From: Ceratorhiza oryzae-sativae
Taxonomy: Eukaryota; Basidiomycota; Agaricomycetes; Cantharellales; Ceratobasidiaceae
DNA: 64,000 bases
Assembly (NCBI GenBank): GCA_030998015.1
Contig: JARWMV010000236.1
Coordinates: 868,001-932,000, forward strand
Reading direction: 5' to 3'
Shown here: positions 32,728 through 45,689 of the stretch, in pieces
How positions within the stretch are numbered: the first letter of the stretch is position 1
Layout: every line of letters begins with the position of its first letter
Notes under the pieces: generated by a model
Told to the model about the DNA's origin: nothing
The model's database searches: none
The model's input: the letters and a program-made list of their open reading frames with translations, nothing else
Made by a program: the position numbers and the translations under genes

Positions 32728-35700
32728 ATGGCACAACGTATCATCGAGCTTGAGCTTAATTCCAACGAAACGATCCAGCTCAACCTCGATGAAATTACGA
32801 ACCCACCTTCTAATGACTTAGATGGAGAGGCTGTCTTGACGTTGCTCCAAGAGGCTAAACCACAGGCTTGGTGGAAATGGACGGCAATTGCCACAGAGTT
32901 TGCAAGGAAGGGACTGAAGCGGGAAGCGGAAGATATAGCGCAAGAGGCTACAAAAGGTGAGTGTATGCCTTGAACTAGCTCTACAAGTGCTCATAGTTAT
33001 TCAAATAACTCCAGTACTTCCATCCGTTCCGGGGGCGTCGGCTCAATCCTTGCTTGCACTTTTGCGCCTGGAATCCGCACGAAATGCACCCAAAATCATC
33101 CTCACTGACGCGCGTAAGTATGCATCCAGTAAACAACGCTCGAGAATTGCCCTGGATAATTGAGTATGGCCTAGGCGCGGACCAGCTACCGCAACAACCT
33201 ACAAAAAGCATGTTCGTAGACCAAGCTACACCATACGTCAACGCGGGACAGAGTGCGCTTGTATCGGATCAGGGGTCACTGGAATCGATTAATACACTGT
33301 TCTACCTCACGAAGGGTAACTACACACTTGTCGATATATTCCTGCTGCTAACGCTTGAGCAGGTATATACCAAATGGCGAGGTGGTCTTGGGCTGGCGCC
33401 GAAAAAGATTTTGAGATTGTGCTAGCAAAGCATAGCTCGAACGTAATAGCGTTGATGGGAAAGGTGAATACATTATGCAAAGAAACAGCCTGGGATTGAC
33501 ACTCGTCGGCGTGACCAAACAGGCCCGCATCCTTTACGCCCGCAAGCAATACCGTGAAGCGCTCAAAGGGTTTCAAGAGTGTCTGACTTTAAACCCCAAC
33601 ATGTTGCCTGACCCTCGAATCGGTATTGGCCTTTGCTTCTGGCAATTGGATCACCGAGACCGCGCGTTGGCCGCCTGGAAACGTGCTGAACAAGTACACC
33701 CAGATTCTTGGTACCCTGTTCTCCTAATTGGTCTCTATCTCGTCAACCTTAGCAAGGATTCTAAATTGCCCGCTCAGAAGCGACAAAACGCACTTGTTGA
33801 GGGTGCAAACCGTCTAAAGCGAGCCTGGACAGAAAGCGGACTCAATAACGCCAGCGCTGCCACGGCCATGAGCGACGTCTTCTTGCTCAAGGGCCAGCTG
33901 AACAAGGTACATAATTCACCTCGCTAGCCTTTTCCGCGCTCATATTCTTCAGGCCTTGAAAGCAGCTGAGCGAACAATTCAGTATGCGGACACCCTCTCC
34001 GTTGCGGTCAACGGCCGTCTCCGTGCCGCTCGCGTCTCTCATACCGAAGGCAACTATAGCGCCGCACTTGCGCACTATCGTGCGGCTGCAGAAGAACCCG
34101 GAAAGTCTGTCTTGGCTGACATCGGTCTCGCCCAAATGCATGTTCAGGCGGACGAGCTTTCTGCCGCGATCCACGTCCTCGATAAACTTGTCCAGGGAAA
34201 TGCAATAATTGAAGCCAGCGCGTTCCTTGCCTCACTCCGGGCGCTGCCGCGACGAGCATTGAGCGCCACAGACGCCGCAGTCGAGCAATCTCGTGCAAAG
34301 GAGATGTTCGACAAAGTGCTAAGAATGATCGAGAACGGCGCTGGAGCTGGTACTGGTGGAGTCGCATCGGACAGGGATATGTATTTGGAGATCGCACGCT
34401 TGTGGCAGAAGGATAGTGCTGATAGAGCTGGCAAGGCATTAACCCAGGCTGCCAAGTTGGCCGGTGCACCCGATGCGCGCCTGCTTAATAATGTTGCCGT
34501 CATGCGACACATGGAAGGAGATCTGCCGGCGGCTAAGGGTGGATACGAGGAGGCGGCCATGGTAGCAGGATCTGGCGGTGCGGGTGCTGATGGAGACGCA
34601 GATGATGTGGTCACAACAGTTCTCTATAACCTAGGACGATTACATGAGGATCTAGGCGACTCGACTATGGCAGGAGAGGTCTATGACAAGCTGTTGGCGA
34701 GGCACCCTGAATATGTCGATGGTGCGTCTCATGCTCAGCACTTTTCTCTCGGGTTGAAGGCTCACACATATTGGCAGCTACTCTCCGCAAAGCACAAATC
34801 TACCTCAGCGCGAACCGCTCCTCTGAAGCTGCCGCACTGGTTAAACAAGCTTCACACTCACATAGCAAAGACCTCAACGTCCGCGCCTTTGCCTCCTATT
34901 TCGCTCTCTCCTCAGATCAGATTTCCATCAACGATGCCCGTGCCTTCGTACACGGCACGCTCAACGTTGACCGTACCGATGTTCACGCACTTTGTGCAGC
35001 AGCATGGATGAATTACCACATGGCACGCGAGAACCGTTCTATGCCCGAGGCAGACCAACGAAAGCGTTACAAGAATGCGGTAGATTTATACAAGCAGGCT
35101 CTGGGATACGATCCGACATGTGCAGTGGCTGCCCAAGGCTTGGCGATCATGATAGCTGAGGATGTGATGGGTGCGGCAGTCGTCCCAGGCCAACCGCAGG
35201 AAGAGGCGAGACTGCGAGAGGCGAATCTCCGGGATGCGTTGGGGATCTTTACAAGGGTCCGGGAAAGCATTGTTGATGGAAGTGTCTATTGCAATATGGG
35301 ACACTGCTACTTCTTGAAGGAGGAGTACGAGCGGGCATTGGAATGCGTAAGTTTTGCTAGTATTGGCTGCTGATTGGAACTAAGTATATTCCTAGTACGA
35401 AGCTGCGTCGTCCCGGTTTTACAACGGGACTAACGTTACAACACTTATTCATCTAGCTCGTACCTGTTATGCCAAGGCCAATCGCGACCAGTCGTTCGCT
35501 ACTATGCGGCAGGCGCTCAGTTATGCTCAACGGGTAAGTCTATAAGACTATCCTGGGCTTCATATTCATTTAGCTTTTGGATAGGCGTCACACATTGCGC
35601 CTCTCGATAAATCTATCGTATACAACATTGCGATGATTGAGCAAAAAGCGGCCGAGATGATGTTCTCTCTTCCCCCGGAGAAACGCACCCTCGTAGACTT

Positions 35701-36470
35701 GGAAAGTGCTGTCCAGCATGCTGGCCATGCCCAAAAGTGCGTATAAAATTGTCTTCAACGACTCTAGTTCTCACGTCTTCTCAGGCTGTTCGCGTCGCTT
35801 CACTCCGACCCCTCACCAACTACCCCCTATAACCGAGATGTCGCAGATCAACGACGCAAATACGGCGAAAGCATGCTCCGTAAAGCACCCGAACAGCTCA
35901 GCGTTCAGCAAGCATACGAGGCTGAGATCAACGCACGACGCGATGCTGCCAAACTGAAGCGAGCACAAGAGAACGAGCGAACACGCCTGGCTGAGGAGAA
36001 ATCGCGCGCAGAGAAGGAGGCCGAGGCTGAACGGCTGAGGGCAGAACGACAAAAGGCGCGCGAGGAGGTAGAAAAATGGAATGCTGAACTCGCTATCAAA
36101 GCCGAGTCGAGTGAGGAGGAGCGAGAACGGAAGGCGCGGAAGAAGCGTGAGCCTAGAGAGCCCGGTGAAGGCGGGGAACGCAAGAGGAGAAAGAAACCCA
36201 AAAAGGAGGAAGAGGAGGGGGGTGCACTGTTCTCGGATGAAGAACCGGCAGATGACGGGATCAAGGACGAGAAGGACTCTAAACCCAAGAAACCAAGGCC
36301 GAAGAAGCGAGTCGTGCAAGACGCCGACGATTTGGATGACGATGCTTCAGGGAGGAAAAAGAGAAAAGTGTGAGTACATTGACTTACTTTTCAAATTATT
36401 TTGTCCATTAATAATGCCTCCTTTCTGTAGCAAAAGCAAGGCTACGATATCCGACTCGGATGACGAGTAA
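32728..36470 (+). CDS. CTR9: CTR9, TPR subunit of the Paf1 transcription elongation complex
   Basis: Scaffold subunit of Paf1C, which travels with RNA polymerase II and promotes histone H2B ubiquitination and H3K4/K36 methylation. The N-terminus ELNSNETIQLNLDEI is followed by many TPR helices (ARILYARKQYREALKGFQEC, DPRIGIGLCFWQLDHRDRAL, DVVTTVLYNLGRLHEDLGDS, CNMGHCYFLKEEYERALECY) and a long charged C-terminal region: a coiled coil of Glu/Arg/Lys (AKLKRAQENERTRLAEEKSR) and a basic/acidic nuclear tail (GRKKRKV ... SKATISDSDDE). Roughly 1,070 residues over about ten exons, normal for the family. No frame break was found. It shares a 92-bp divergent promoter with the Asp-tRNA synthetase and converges on TSR2. 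Confidence 0.95.
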
Positions 36471-36702
36471 ACCAACCGGGTCTGTGGTTCAAACGCTCAT
36501 CTTATGCTTTGTACTACCATAATTTTGTTTCGCGCATTCATTTGGACCGTTGTTTGTTACACAAATCGTCATATTTGGACAGCTTAACCAAAAATCAAAA
36601 TTGGGAGGGAAGGATATATGCGCTGCATTTAGATTAATTGTCTGAAACCCACCAGGTTAGGGTCTATTGGACTTGAGCGGCGCACGATCTCACCTATGCA
36701 GG

Positions 36703-37293
36703 TTATCTTTTTCCTTTTCCTTTGGCCTGAACTAGGGTGAATCCTTCTTCATCCACAATCGGCTCCTGTTTCTCCGTTTCCTTGAGAGTAGGCTGCACCT
36801 CCCTCTCTACTAGCCTCGGCACTGGGTCTTCGTCCTCGCTTTCACTCTCCCAATCGCTGTCCCCATTGCCCCCCTCGCGTACTGCTTGTACGATCGTCTT
36901 GGAACTCTTTCGTGCAGTGGCTTCAAACTCAGAAACCATCTGGGCCGCCAGCGTCGGCTCAGCTGTCCACAGCTTGACAATGGATTCAGCAATCCGTTCA
37001 ACGCTGCCATCCTCTACATCTACATCAAACTCGTCCGACAGAGCCTGGAGAATGAGCTCTGCAATATCGTCGATGTCGGGGGTGCGTGGGGGTGCGGAGG
37101 CATCGGGAGGTGAACTGGAGGTATCAAACTCGTCGACGATGACTGAAGCGAGCCAGGTGCGCTTCTCATAGGACTGTGGGCCGCCCCAGCCTTCAGATAT
37201 AGCGAGTTTGAGCACGTCCCAGCTATCGAGTAGTGCGAGTATGCCCCGGGCGAAAAGCACAAGATCCTGCCCTTGGGAGATGCTCGACGGCAT
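36703..37293 (-). CDS. TSR2: TSR2, pre-rRNA processing protein / Rps26 chaperone
   Basis: A single exon of 196 codons. TSR2 family features are DLVLFARGILALLDSWDVLK, LAISEGWGGPQSYEKR and the helix pair DDIAELILQALSDEFDVDVE, RIAESIVKLWTA. An acidic Ser/Glu stretch (DWESESEDEDP) follows, and the C-terminus EEGFTLVQAKGKGKR with its WxxV/FTLV-like motif is common in the family. In yeast TSR2 escorts the ribosomal protein Rps26 into the nucleus for 40S assembly. It is the only intronless gene I see here. Divergent from COA1 with start codons 94 bp apart; convergent with CTR9. Confidence 0.92.
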   Translation of the reverse strand: MPSSISQGQDLVLFARGILALLDSWDVLKLAISEGWGGPQSYEKRTWLASVIVDEFDTSSSPPDASAPPRTPDIDDIAELILQALSDEFDVDVEDGSVERIAESIVKLWTAEPTLAAQMVSEFEATARKSSKTIVQAVREGGNGDSDWESESEDEDPVPRLVEREVQPTLKETEKQEPIVDEEGFTLVQAKGKGKR

Positions 37294-37387
37294 TGTGGTA
37301 GTTGTGTGGCTCGAGAATTTTTAGGGTCTTGATTGGTCAGTGGAGTGATCTGCGATTTAAGCGCCGGACCTCTTGGTTCTCTCGACG
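37294..37387. promoter_or_regulatory. 94-bp divergent promoter, TSR2 / COA1
   Basis: The start codons face away across 94 bp. An inverted CCAAT box (ATTGG) lies at about 37333. No CACGTG and no TATA box are present. It pairs a ribosome-assembly gene with a respiratory-chain assembly gene. Confidence 0.55.
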
Positions 37388-38318
37388 ATGTCATCGAATG
37401 TCAGGAAATTGTCCCAGCTCGCACGTCTGCCGCACAATGCTAGGAGTCTGTCCTCAAGTCGGGTATTATGCGCAAAGCTTAACCTTAGGCCACCACCGCC
37501 TGGCCCACCTCCACCTCCACCAGTCACATTCGATTCGCCATCCAAACCTCGAGTAGTGCACGACAGACCTCAACCAAAAGATCTGCCAGTGATCCAAGTG
37601 AGCTCTTTATCTACACGCATGCCCCCTACCCCCCAAACCCCAACTAAACCTCTCCTTTTCTCCCTCTTCTCAACTCAGAGCCGCGCACCAGCTCTCATCG
37701 CGTTCGGCGTTCTTGGGGTCTCCGCCTGGGCCGGGTTTATTCTCTACACGACAAACCAGGAACGGCTCGCGAGCTCGGTTACGCGGCAAGTGCTTACCCA
37801 GCTTAAAGCTTCGCCCGAGGTCGGGGCCGTCCTTGGGCGGGGTCTCGCTCCAGAGCCTACATGGTGGATGCTCGGCCAGCCGTATGTCGACGGAGCTGTG
37901 AGTGTCGCTATAGTTTCGAGAAGCACAAAAGAGTCTTGACTTATGATAAGGCGTGGGTAGATCAACTTGTTGCAGGGTGAGTGAAAAAAAAGGGTACGGG
38001 AAGTACGACCAACGGCGGTGCATTCCAGGCAAAGTTGACATTAGCATCCGCGTAATGGGAGCCAACGGTACGTCCCGCGGCTCTTTTGCTGACTATTATT
38101 ATTTACGTGGCTCATCGATGCTAGGTGCCGGCACGGTCTATTTCACGAGTATCCGGAAAGAAAAGGGACAGCCATTCACGATCCGTAAGTTCACGAAAGC
38201 ACATGTGATACTCGCCTAATTGTCCGCCCTAGTGCGATACAAGCTAATCTGTGATAACGGAGTGGTGCTGGACAACCTTCACCGAGAAGCAGTAGCTCCT
38301 ATGCCTGCACATCCGTGA
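37388..38318 (+). CDS. COA1: COA1, cytochrome c oxidase assembly factor
   Basis: A mitochondrial inner-membrane protein helping early assembly of complex IV around Cox1. The N-terminus is rich in Arg/Ser and lacks acids (VRKLSQLARLPHNARSLSSS), fitting a matrix presequence. It is followed by a proline-rich segment (LRPPPPGPPPPPPVTF), one TM helix (ALIAFGVLGVSAWAGFILY) and the Coa1-domain end: INLLQGKVDISIRVMGANGA, GTVYFTSIRKEKGQPFTI and LRYKLICDNGVVLDN. INLLQ is encoded by a 16-nt microexon (37961-37976); missing it would break the frame, and the family match around it supports it. The final exon ends APMPAHP. Confidence 0.88.
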
Positions 38319-38582
38319 CAGCGGATATATGCGCTCCAATGATCTTGATAAACGCAAGTGAAAATTGCAAGAGACAAGAAACGTGTAATATACAGCTATG
38401 ATAGTGATACGAGATAACTGAGTGGGGGGTTTGGGTGCGAACTGTAATCAAGCACAAGTCTAAAACACACATAATCGATCAGCACTAGATCGAGAAAATG
38501 AAACTGACGAAATAGGAGCCAAGAGCGAGAAAAAGTCAAAGAATACACCAAATCTTCAGTTCATTAGCAGTTTTCTTTCTTT
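38319..38582. other. Spacer between convergent COA1 and PPR gene
   Basis: A 264-bp A-rich spacer holding the 3' ends of both genes. Nothing else was seen. Confidence 0.4.
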
Positions 38583-41500
38583 TCATGGAGAAACGGGTTG
38601 AGGCTCGACGAGCGAACCGTCTTCGCCCATGATGCTCCTAATTCGTGAAGTCACGGCAACGGGGAACATGCTATTCCAGCACAGTCAGTTTCAACTCAGC
38701 CAACTAGCTATATACTAAACTCACCGGTCCTCCATACGATCCAACAATAGAGCAGCACGCTCCTTTTCGCCCGCGCCGAGCTCGGCACGGACCATGGCTT
38801 CCCACGTCGACGGCTCGCGATAGACAGGCGCGCCAACTGGTATATGCATATCTCCCTCGGACCCATGTACGTGGGAATGTCCAGGGTGGTTGTGCACCGC
38901 AGCCAGACCGACGGGCGGATCCGACATCGAGTCAAACACACCACGCGCACGCTCGAGTTGCCCAGCCAAGGCATAACCCTTGATGAGCAAGTTTGCGATA
39001 TAGGCCGTCATGTGAACGCCGGCGACGGCCATGCGCTCGAGGTAGGCCGGGACGAGGTCAACGCGGTGGTGGGACACGATCGCGTTGAAGAGCGCTTCAA
39101 ACGCAACGGCGTCGGGTTGGGTGTGTGGGGGGATGCGGTCGAATGTGGCCAAGGCCTTGTCGAGGTTGTGTGCGGCGCATCCATAGGCATTGATCAACGC
39201 TGCCCAGTGTGCGCCTTGGACGGCCACATGTCGATCATGCTGCAACCGCTTAAACACGTCTTCCATCGAAGCAAGATCGATTGGCTCGATCGAACCATAG
39301 CAGTCAAGCAAGAGCTGAACCCAGTCAAGTCAGTATACCTATCCCTGGGTTTCAAGGTTGGAAACGCACCTTGTATGTATGCGCGCTGGGCGTAACCCGC
39401 GCATCCAACATTGCCTGATAATAATCCAAACACCTCTCGCGGTTCGGCTTGGTTGTGACGAAAAACTGCATCATCGTGTTGTAGGGCGGAACGCGTGGCC
39501 TAAAGTTGGGCATCGAGCTCATCTCTGCAAAGAGGTACGAAGCCGTCTCCGCATCGCCCACACGACAACATGCGCCAATGATCGCGCCATATGTCACGCT
39601 CGTCGGCCTCAGCCCTGCCGCACGCATCTCGTGGAACAGCTCAAGCGCGTACTCGGCCTTGCGTGCACGGGCCGCCTTGCTGATCACCGTGTTGTAGAGG
39701 AAGATGTTGGCCGGAACACCGAGCTTGCGCGCTTCTTCAAACAGCTCGCGGGCGACTTGAGCGTCGTCGGTCGTGTTCTTCACGCCAGCAATCAGAGCGC
39801 CATACGCGTCCGCCGACGGGGCTCCACCTTGCGCAATAATCCGCGCCTTGTGAATAGCAGCCGCCTCGGGTTTCTCCGCATGAGCCAGGGCAACGACCAT
39901 CTGGTCCTCGAGCTGGAACCAGGCCTGGGCTTGCCACGCCTTGTCATGTTCCAGACACGCGAGCGCCTGTTGACCGGCCGAGTACAAAAACTGGACCTTG
40001 TCCACTGCACCCTGTCGTCCGAGCGCATTGATCAATCGCCCTATCGTCTCGGGCGCAGGAAGGCGACCGATGTGGATGCCCGCCAAGAACCGAGCAAACG
40101 CGTCGAGTGGGGTGATCGTCGAACGCGGGAGCGTGTACTCGTCGATAAACTTGCTCTGCAACGGATCAATGTGCAAAGCCGGTGCGTTTTCCGAAGGCTT
40201 GAACAGCACGTCTTCGGCGCCAGAGGTGTAGGCCGTTTCAGGTGACATAGGGCTCGACGCGGCGCTCTCGACTGGGCTCTCCGCCTTCTGGGGAGCAAAC
40301 GTGTCGATGAGCTCCAAGACTTCTTGGCCCATCCCGCCCATGACCTCGCGCGTTCGCTCGTAGCCGATCGCGGCGACCGCCCCACGCACAACGTCGCGCC
40401 AATTGACGGAATCCAGTGGCGCGCGCGAAAATGCAGTCAGTGCAGCATCGGATACCGCACCCTGGTTGGCAAGCACGACCGCGAACGCGTTGGACACGAG
40501 CTCCCAGTCGGCATTCGACAGGGTTTCCTCGGCGCTCGCGAGCGCATCAACGATCCCGCGAGCAGGAAGCTCATGTGGCAGTCCATTCGTCACTTCGCAC
40601 CACGCACGCGCGACACGGATATGCTGACCAAGCGTCAACTGGCGAGCGGCGTACAGCGCGCGCACGAGCTCGTCGACTGCAGCAGCCGTCGCACGCGAAG
40701 CAGTGATGACGTTTTGCTCTGGCGACTCGCCATCCCTGACAAACACGCCGTTCGACACGAGCTTGAGCGCCGCAATCTCGGCCAGAGCCCGATCCTCGAC
40801 CACGCCCACCGCGTTTTCGTCTGACACAACTCCAATCGTCGCGGGTCCGACTAGCCGGAGTGTCAGTTCGCGCAATATCCGGATCTGATGAGCCTCGGAG
40901 AGCGAAGGAAGATGAGGTAGCAGCATCTTGCGCAAAAATTGGTCGGCATTGGACGCGAGGGCGACGGCTTCCTCGGAGCCCTCTATCGCCGCGCGAACGC
41001 AAGCCGCACCACGTTCGACAGCGGCCACGTTGGCTTCGACGATGACTCGGGCCTGGGCATGTCGTATCTTGATCTCGGCTTGTGGGCCGCTGCCGATCAG
41101 ACTCGCAACGAGTGCGTTGAGTTCGCGTACACGACCTGCTGTACCTAGTCCGGTGAGCATGTGGGCCCAGGCAAAGACGTTGGGGGTATATGCGCCTGAA
41201 TAGAGCGTCAATAAGCGTCGACTTTCTGGTGGCTTGGCGACTCACCGCCCATCGAGCGCAAGCGCTCAAACCAGGCATACGCAGTTCTAACATCGCCTGA
41301 ATCACAAAACGCCCGGATCATGCGCGAAAAGGTAACACCCGTCGGGTTAGGCGCGCCTAAGAAACCAACACCGAATCAGTTACGTACATCATCGCTCAAA
41401 CCCAACGCGACTCACCCTTTTGTCCGTCCATCATCATCTCGACCATCTCGACTGCCTTTGCACCGTTTCCACATATGGCATAGGCAACGATCATTTCGTC

Positions 41501-43105
41501 CCAGACGTCGCGATCGATACCAGTCGTCGCCGTCACACCTTCCTCGCCGTCCTCGACCGGCGGCGGAGGACTTCTATCTGAGCGAGTGGTCGTCCAGGCA
41601 GAGGGCGGTGCGGAACCAACACCAATGATCCGACCCTCGGCTACAAACTTGAGCCATTCGGCAAACACCTCTTCGGCGCCGCCAATGTCGCGCGCAGAGG
41701 CATAAGTAGCGATCAGGTGACGGAAGACAGCTGGTGTGTATTGGCCCTTTGCGAGTGCTCGGCGGCGCCGCGTCGTTCGAGAACCTCCCAAACGCGGACT
41801 GCGCCTCCACGATCTGCGCGGATCGCACAGGCACGTAATAATCGGGAGAAGGTGGAGAGCGGGAGGAGGGCAGCAAACCCACGAAAGACGGCGGCTGCGT
41901 GGAACAATGCAGCGCAGCGGGCAGATGGGTTTCGGTTCGGAGCATGCGAATTGTTTCGGCGTGGTGAGGGAGAGCTTCCTGAAGAGTAGACGTGGTCAAG
42001 AGCTCGAATGGGGTGAGTACGGGCGGGGCTTTGCCGTTGGGAATGTCGGTGTTGATCGTTGCGCGGATGCGCTCGTTGTCGAGGGCCTGGAGGGCACGGA
42101 CGACTTCCCAGTCTCGCTCGCAGAGGACAGATATGATGATCGAATAGGTGGATGCGTTGGGGAGAACGCCGCGTGCGATCATGTCGTTGTAGAGACGGAC
42201 GACGTCGGTGACTGGTTGGCCGGTGGTCCGTGTTCCCCAGAGTGCTCCGAGAGCGGCATTAAACCAGGCGGTGGAGGGTTGGGGTGTCCGACGAGCCCCG
42301 GCGGCCTTTTCTTTTCCCTTTATGTTTTCCTCTGCCTGGTTCTCGAAGGGGTAGACTTCGGTGCGGACACGATGGATCTCCCGACGGACGGCGGCGTGGT
42401 CTTTCGTGTTGCGAAGAAGCTCCCAGCTATCCCAATCGCGCATATTGCGATCGACGGTCTCCTCTGCAGGCTCGCTGTTGGCCGCACGCAAGCGCATCTC
42501 GGGAAGAGCCGACATGGACTTGCTGCGCTTGCGCAGGCCGGTGCGTATGGGCATGCCCGAAGCGGCGTCGACGGCGGTGGCGGCGAGGTCAAGCTCGGGT
42601 GGGGGATCACGGGCGACGGTCGAGTTGTGTCGCACGGCATCGGGGCGGGCGGCGCGGGCGGCGAGGATCGTCTTGAGCACACGCAGATCGGAAGACGACG
42701 GCGCGAGCGAGGCGGCGCGGGCCCGACGGTCACGTGGGGCGATGGTGCGGGGACGGCGCGGATGGAGGGCCATCGCGCGGGGTTCGTCGAGCTCGTCGTG
42801 CTGCTCGGCGTTGGCATGGGTGATCGCACGGCCGGGTCCCTGTGGTGGGTGAGTGAGTGCGGGGCGACAAGCAGGCGGGGCGAGTGGCGTACCGTGTATC
42901 CCTGGTAGAACTTGCTGCCTGCGTTGAACTTGGCGCCGCCAGTGCTGCCCCAGCCGGAACTGGACGAGCCTGCGCCGGCCCAGTTGAGGGATCCAGAGTT
43001 GGCAGACTGGTGCTGGAGGTTGCGGAGGGTGGAGGAGGCGCCGTCGCGGACGGCGGCGGCAGCACGCTGGATGTGCAGGAGGTTGTTGGCGAGCTTTGGG
43101 ATCAT
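38583..43105 (-). CDS. Large pentatricopeptide repeat (PPR) protein, probably mitochondrial
   Basis: About 1,350 residues. The N-terminal exon (MIPKLANNLLHIQRAAAAVR) is basic and amphipathic, as for mitochondrial import, and is followed by a low-complexity Ser/Gly region ending KFYQGYT. PPR-type helix pairs run through the rest: PVTDVVRLYNDMIARGVLPN, GAPNPTGVTFSRMIRAFCDS, GAYTPNVFAWAHMLTGLG, SADAYGALIAGVKNTTDDAQ, NIFLYNTVISKAARARKAEY, LRPTSVTYGAIIGACCRVGD, DAVAFEALFNAIVSHHRVDL. Such proteins bind organelle transcripts and steer their stability or translation. Between about 41,750 and 41,990 the frame of the repeats shifts twice; each shift is cured by one extra base in a GG/CC run (41761-41762 and 41978-41979). 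The first could instead be a 38-bp intron. C-terminus SLVEPQPVSP. Confidence 0.8.
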
Positions 43106-45689
43106 GGTGGCTGCCTGGGCAGAGCGCTGGGTATGTGCGATGGCGGGCGAGCACAGGCCGGGATCTTAACTCGCAATTTTCGGACAGAATCGGCTTGCAC
43201 CGCCACCGTCCATGCCGGCGGCCCGATCTGACGTGGCCCTCGAGGTCATCGCTAGTTCCGCACATCACTGGGCCGCCCGCTTGCGGCCACATATCAGACA
43301 CCACACATTGCGCTGCGGCCTCGCCCGGCGTCTGTGCATGTCCCCATCGAGACGCCATCCCCTGCCTCGGCTCCGGGCCAGGCGCGTGACTGCCCAGTTC
43401 GTCCTCGACGCTCCGGCTTGCGCCTAGTCGCCACCACCGTCCCCCGGCCATTGCCACCGGACTCTATCTCACGCTTGGCACACCCTCTGGCGACGTCATA
43501 GCCGGGCCAGCCCACGTTTTCGACCTCGGGCTTCCCCATCATGCCCCGAGCGGCCCTGGATCGTACGAGGCATCGACAAAATAACCCCGAATTCATTATG
43601 GGTTTCGATATTGAGGGCGCGGATAAAAGGGACAGGTCCACGCGCCGAATCGTTCGAGATTGTGTCGCCCTCGTGGTGCCACACACCGTCTGAATGGGGC
43701 TTCTGACACGCATATAATGCCCTTGCCGCTACTAACAAGGGGATTCGTAGTCCTTGGTTGATAGCTCTCAGCAGCGGCCTCGCGACCCTCGCGAGGACCT
43801 AGCAACACCGTTCTCGCGAGGGCTTGGTCTCAGGAGTGCTACCAAGATCTGTGCGTTTGCGGGGTTACCTGCTGGGCTCATTGTGCAAACTTGATCTCTT
43901 GTGCATGAAACCAGGGTATCATTCCTGCCACTGTGCATATTCCATTGCTAGTAGAGTTTCAACAGTCCAAAACTAGAAGATGCGTCCATTAACCTAAAGG
44001 GCTGCCCCCAAAACCCCCCGATCAATCGTGGCGGTGGCCCTCGGCGTGGTCGAGCGCCAGTCGTATGTCTTTCAAAAGAGGTCAAGGCAAAACTTGAAAC
44101 CGAGTCGATCCTCTCACCAAATATGACAGGTCTGCCATGGGCGCGCGGCTATCATCAATGATTCAGCCCGATTTCACTCGGCCCAGAGCAATTCACCGTT
44201 GCTGGTTGGATCACTTCAGGAAAAGATCAAATACGTGTCCAAGGCTTTTGTGGCAGCCCTTCGTTTAAGCCTTGGTCGTTGCAGAGCCATTTATTTTTAT
44301 TTCATACTCGTGTGCGGACAGGAACGGTTTACTATTTTGTTCTAAAAATAAATTGTAAATTATCAAGATTCTCGCCAAAAAGCCATCCTCACAACTGTTT
44401 CCTTTTTCCTACCAGGTTCACGATTTAGTTGGGCAGACAAGAGGGAAATCACCTGACACGAAATCAAGACCCTCGTAGCCAAGTGTCGAATTCAGTACCG
44501 ATTTTATGTATCAAAGATGCAGAGTCTTCGCGACCCCGTTGTGAATGGGAGCAAAGCATATAGTGGCAGTGCTGAGCTATGTCTTCAGGCCGATGGTACC
44601 CCTACCCGGCGTCCTTCCTCACAACTTGACCACCACACCTCATCGTTAATTTTGGGCCAACTCAAGCCCGTTATGCAACAGCTTGCCCGCGACTTTAATG
44701 CTCGGTCTTGGAATTAGGGCGATTTCAAACGCCAAAGCCAATGGTTGAAGAACGAACGCTCACATAGTGGGATAGTTATATGGGTCAATTCAATTTAGGA
44801 AGTCGCAATGAATATTCGTCGACATTGTTCGGCTTGTGGGTGCTCCCGTCAGTTATCATTAGTTTATTTCCATTCACCATCCCTGAAGCCGAGGGGAGTC
44901 TGCCTGGGCCCACATGTCCGTAACGTCTACATGGTAAAGCAGGTCCTATCTGATACGGCTGTATCGATACCGACGTGCGCTTTGGCATCGTTCGCGGGCG
45001 AAACACGGCGTGGTTTGGCCTCGGAGAAAACCCGAGTAACTGGCAGCAGCAATATTTTTGACATCTCCGTGCAAAGTTGCTCTCTAGGCCGTCTTTGATC
45101 GACGGGTACGGGGAGCTACGAATTGAATACGTTTGAAATATCTTCCCAAATGGAACATTAACCTTGTAGGCACGGCAATGCCCGAGCCCATACTCGCTTT
45201 CCAACCAAGCGTCGGCCCCTATTCTCGACCTAGCCGAACAGCGGATAAAATACAACGGCCATCGTTGAAATGTCCGAGCGGCCCATTGTACATCCATACA
45301 TCATCCCCGTACCAGCAGTTTCCGCCCGGTCAATCCCACACCGGAATTCACTTGTACGCCGAGGATACCGTCTCAAAAATTTCTACGATCCCCCAAGCCT
45401 CGCTGACACCGTCAAATTCGGGTCCGCAGCGAGCGTTACACACCCCAAACCCGCGTTTTTCACACCGCCGGAAGGTCAATCACCTTGATATGGAAACTAA
45501 TTAGAACTTGGGAAGGCACCGCTTTCGCCGAACTTCCGGTCCTGTGAGGACGGGTGTGTGTGGGTGGGGATGCCCGTCTCTATCTCGGGCCGTATGGCCA
45601 GACTTCCTTCGGCCACATTTAAAACAAGGATCGTCGCATGAGACGAGGGTTCCATCACACGCACCCACCCCCTTCTCCACCCGGCAACC
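43106..45689. other. Intergenic stretch, 2.6 kb
   Basis: The longest gene-poor stretch of the window, between the 5' ends of the PPR gene and F-box copy B. Open frames exist (for example 43294-43713 and 44785-45297 minus, 45270-45488 plus), but none has a recognisable domain, splice structure or partner. The left kilobase is GC-rich like the PPR gene; the middle (43.8-44.8 kb) is AT-richer. No repeats were noted by eye. Confidence 0.35.

Noticed and set aside
37600..37685. In-frame stretch between RPQPKDLPVIQ and RAPALIAF in COA1
   Set aside because: Read as possible coding sequence, but it begins GTGAGC and ends CTCAG after a pyrimidine tract, so it is better taken as an intron that happens to be open.
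41736..42908. 390-codon open frame on the plus strand
   Set aside because: Antisense shadow of the GC-rich PPR gene; no domain, while the opposite strand carries PPR repeats.
44785..45297. 170-codon open frame on the minus strand
   Set aside because: Composition and lack of any motif suggest chance; no splice or promoter support.
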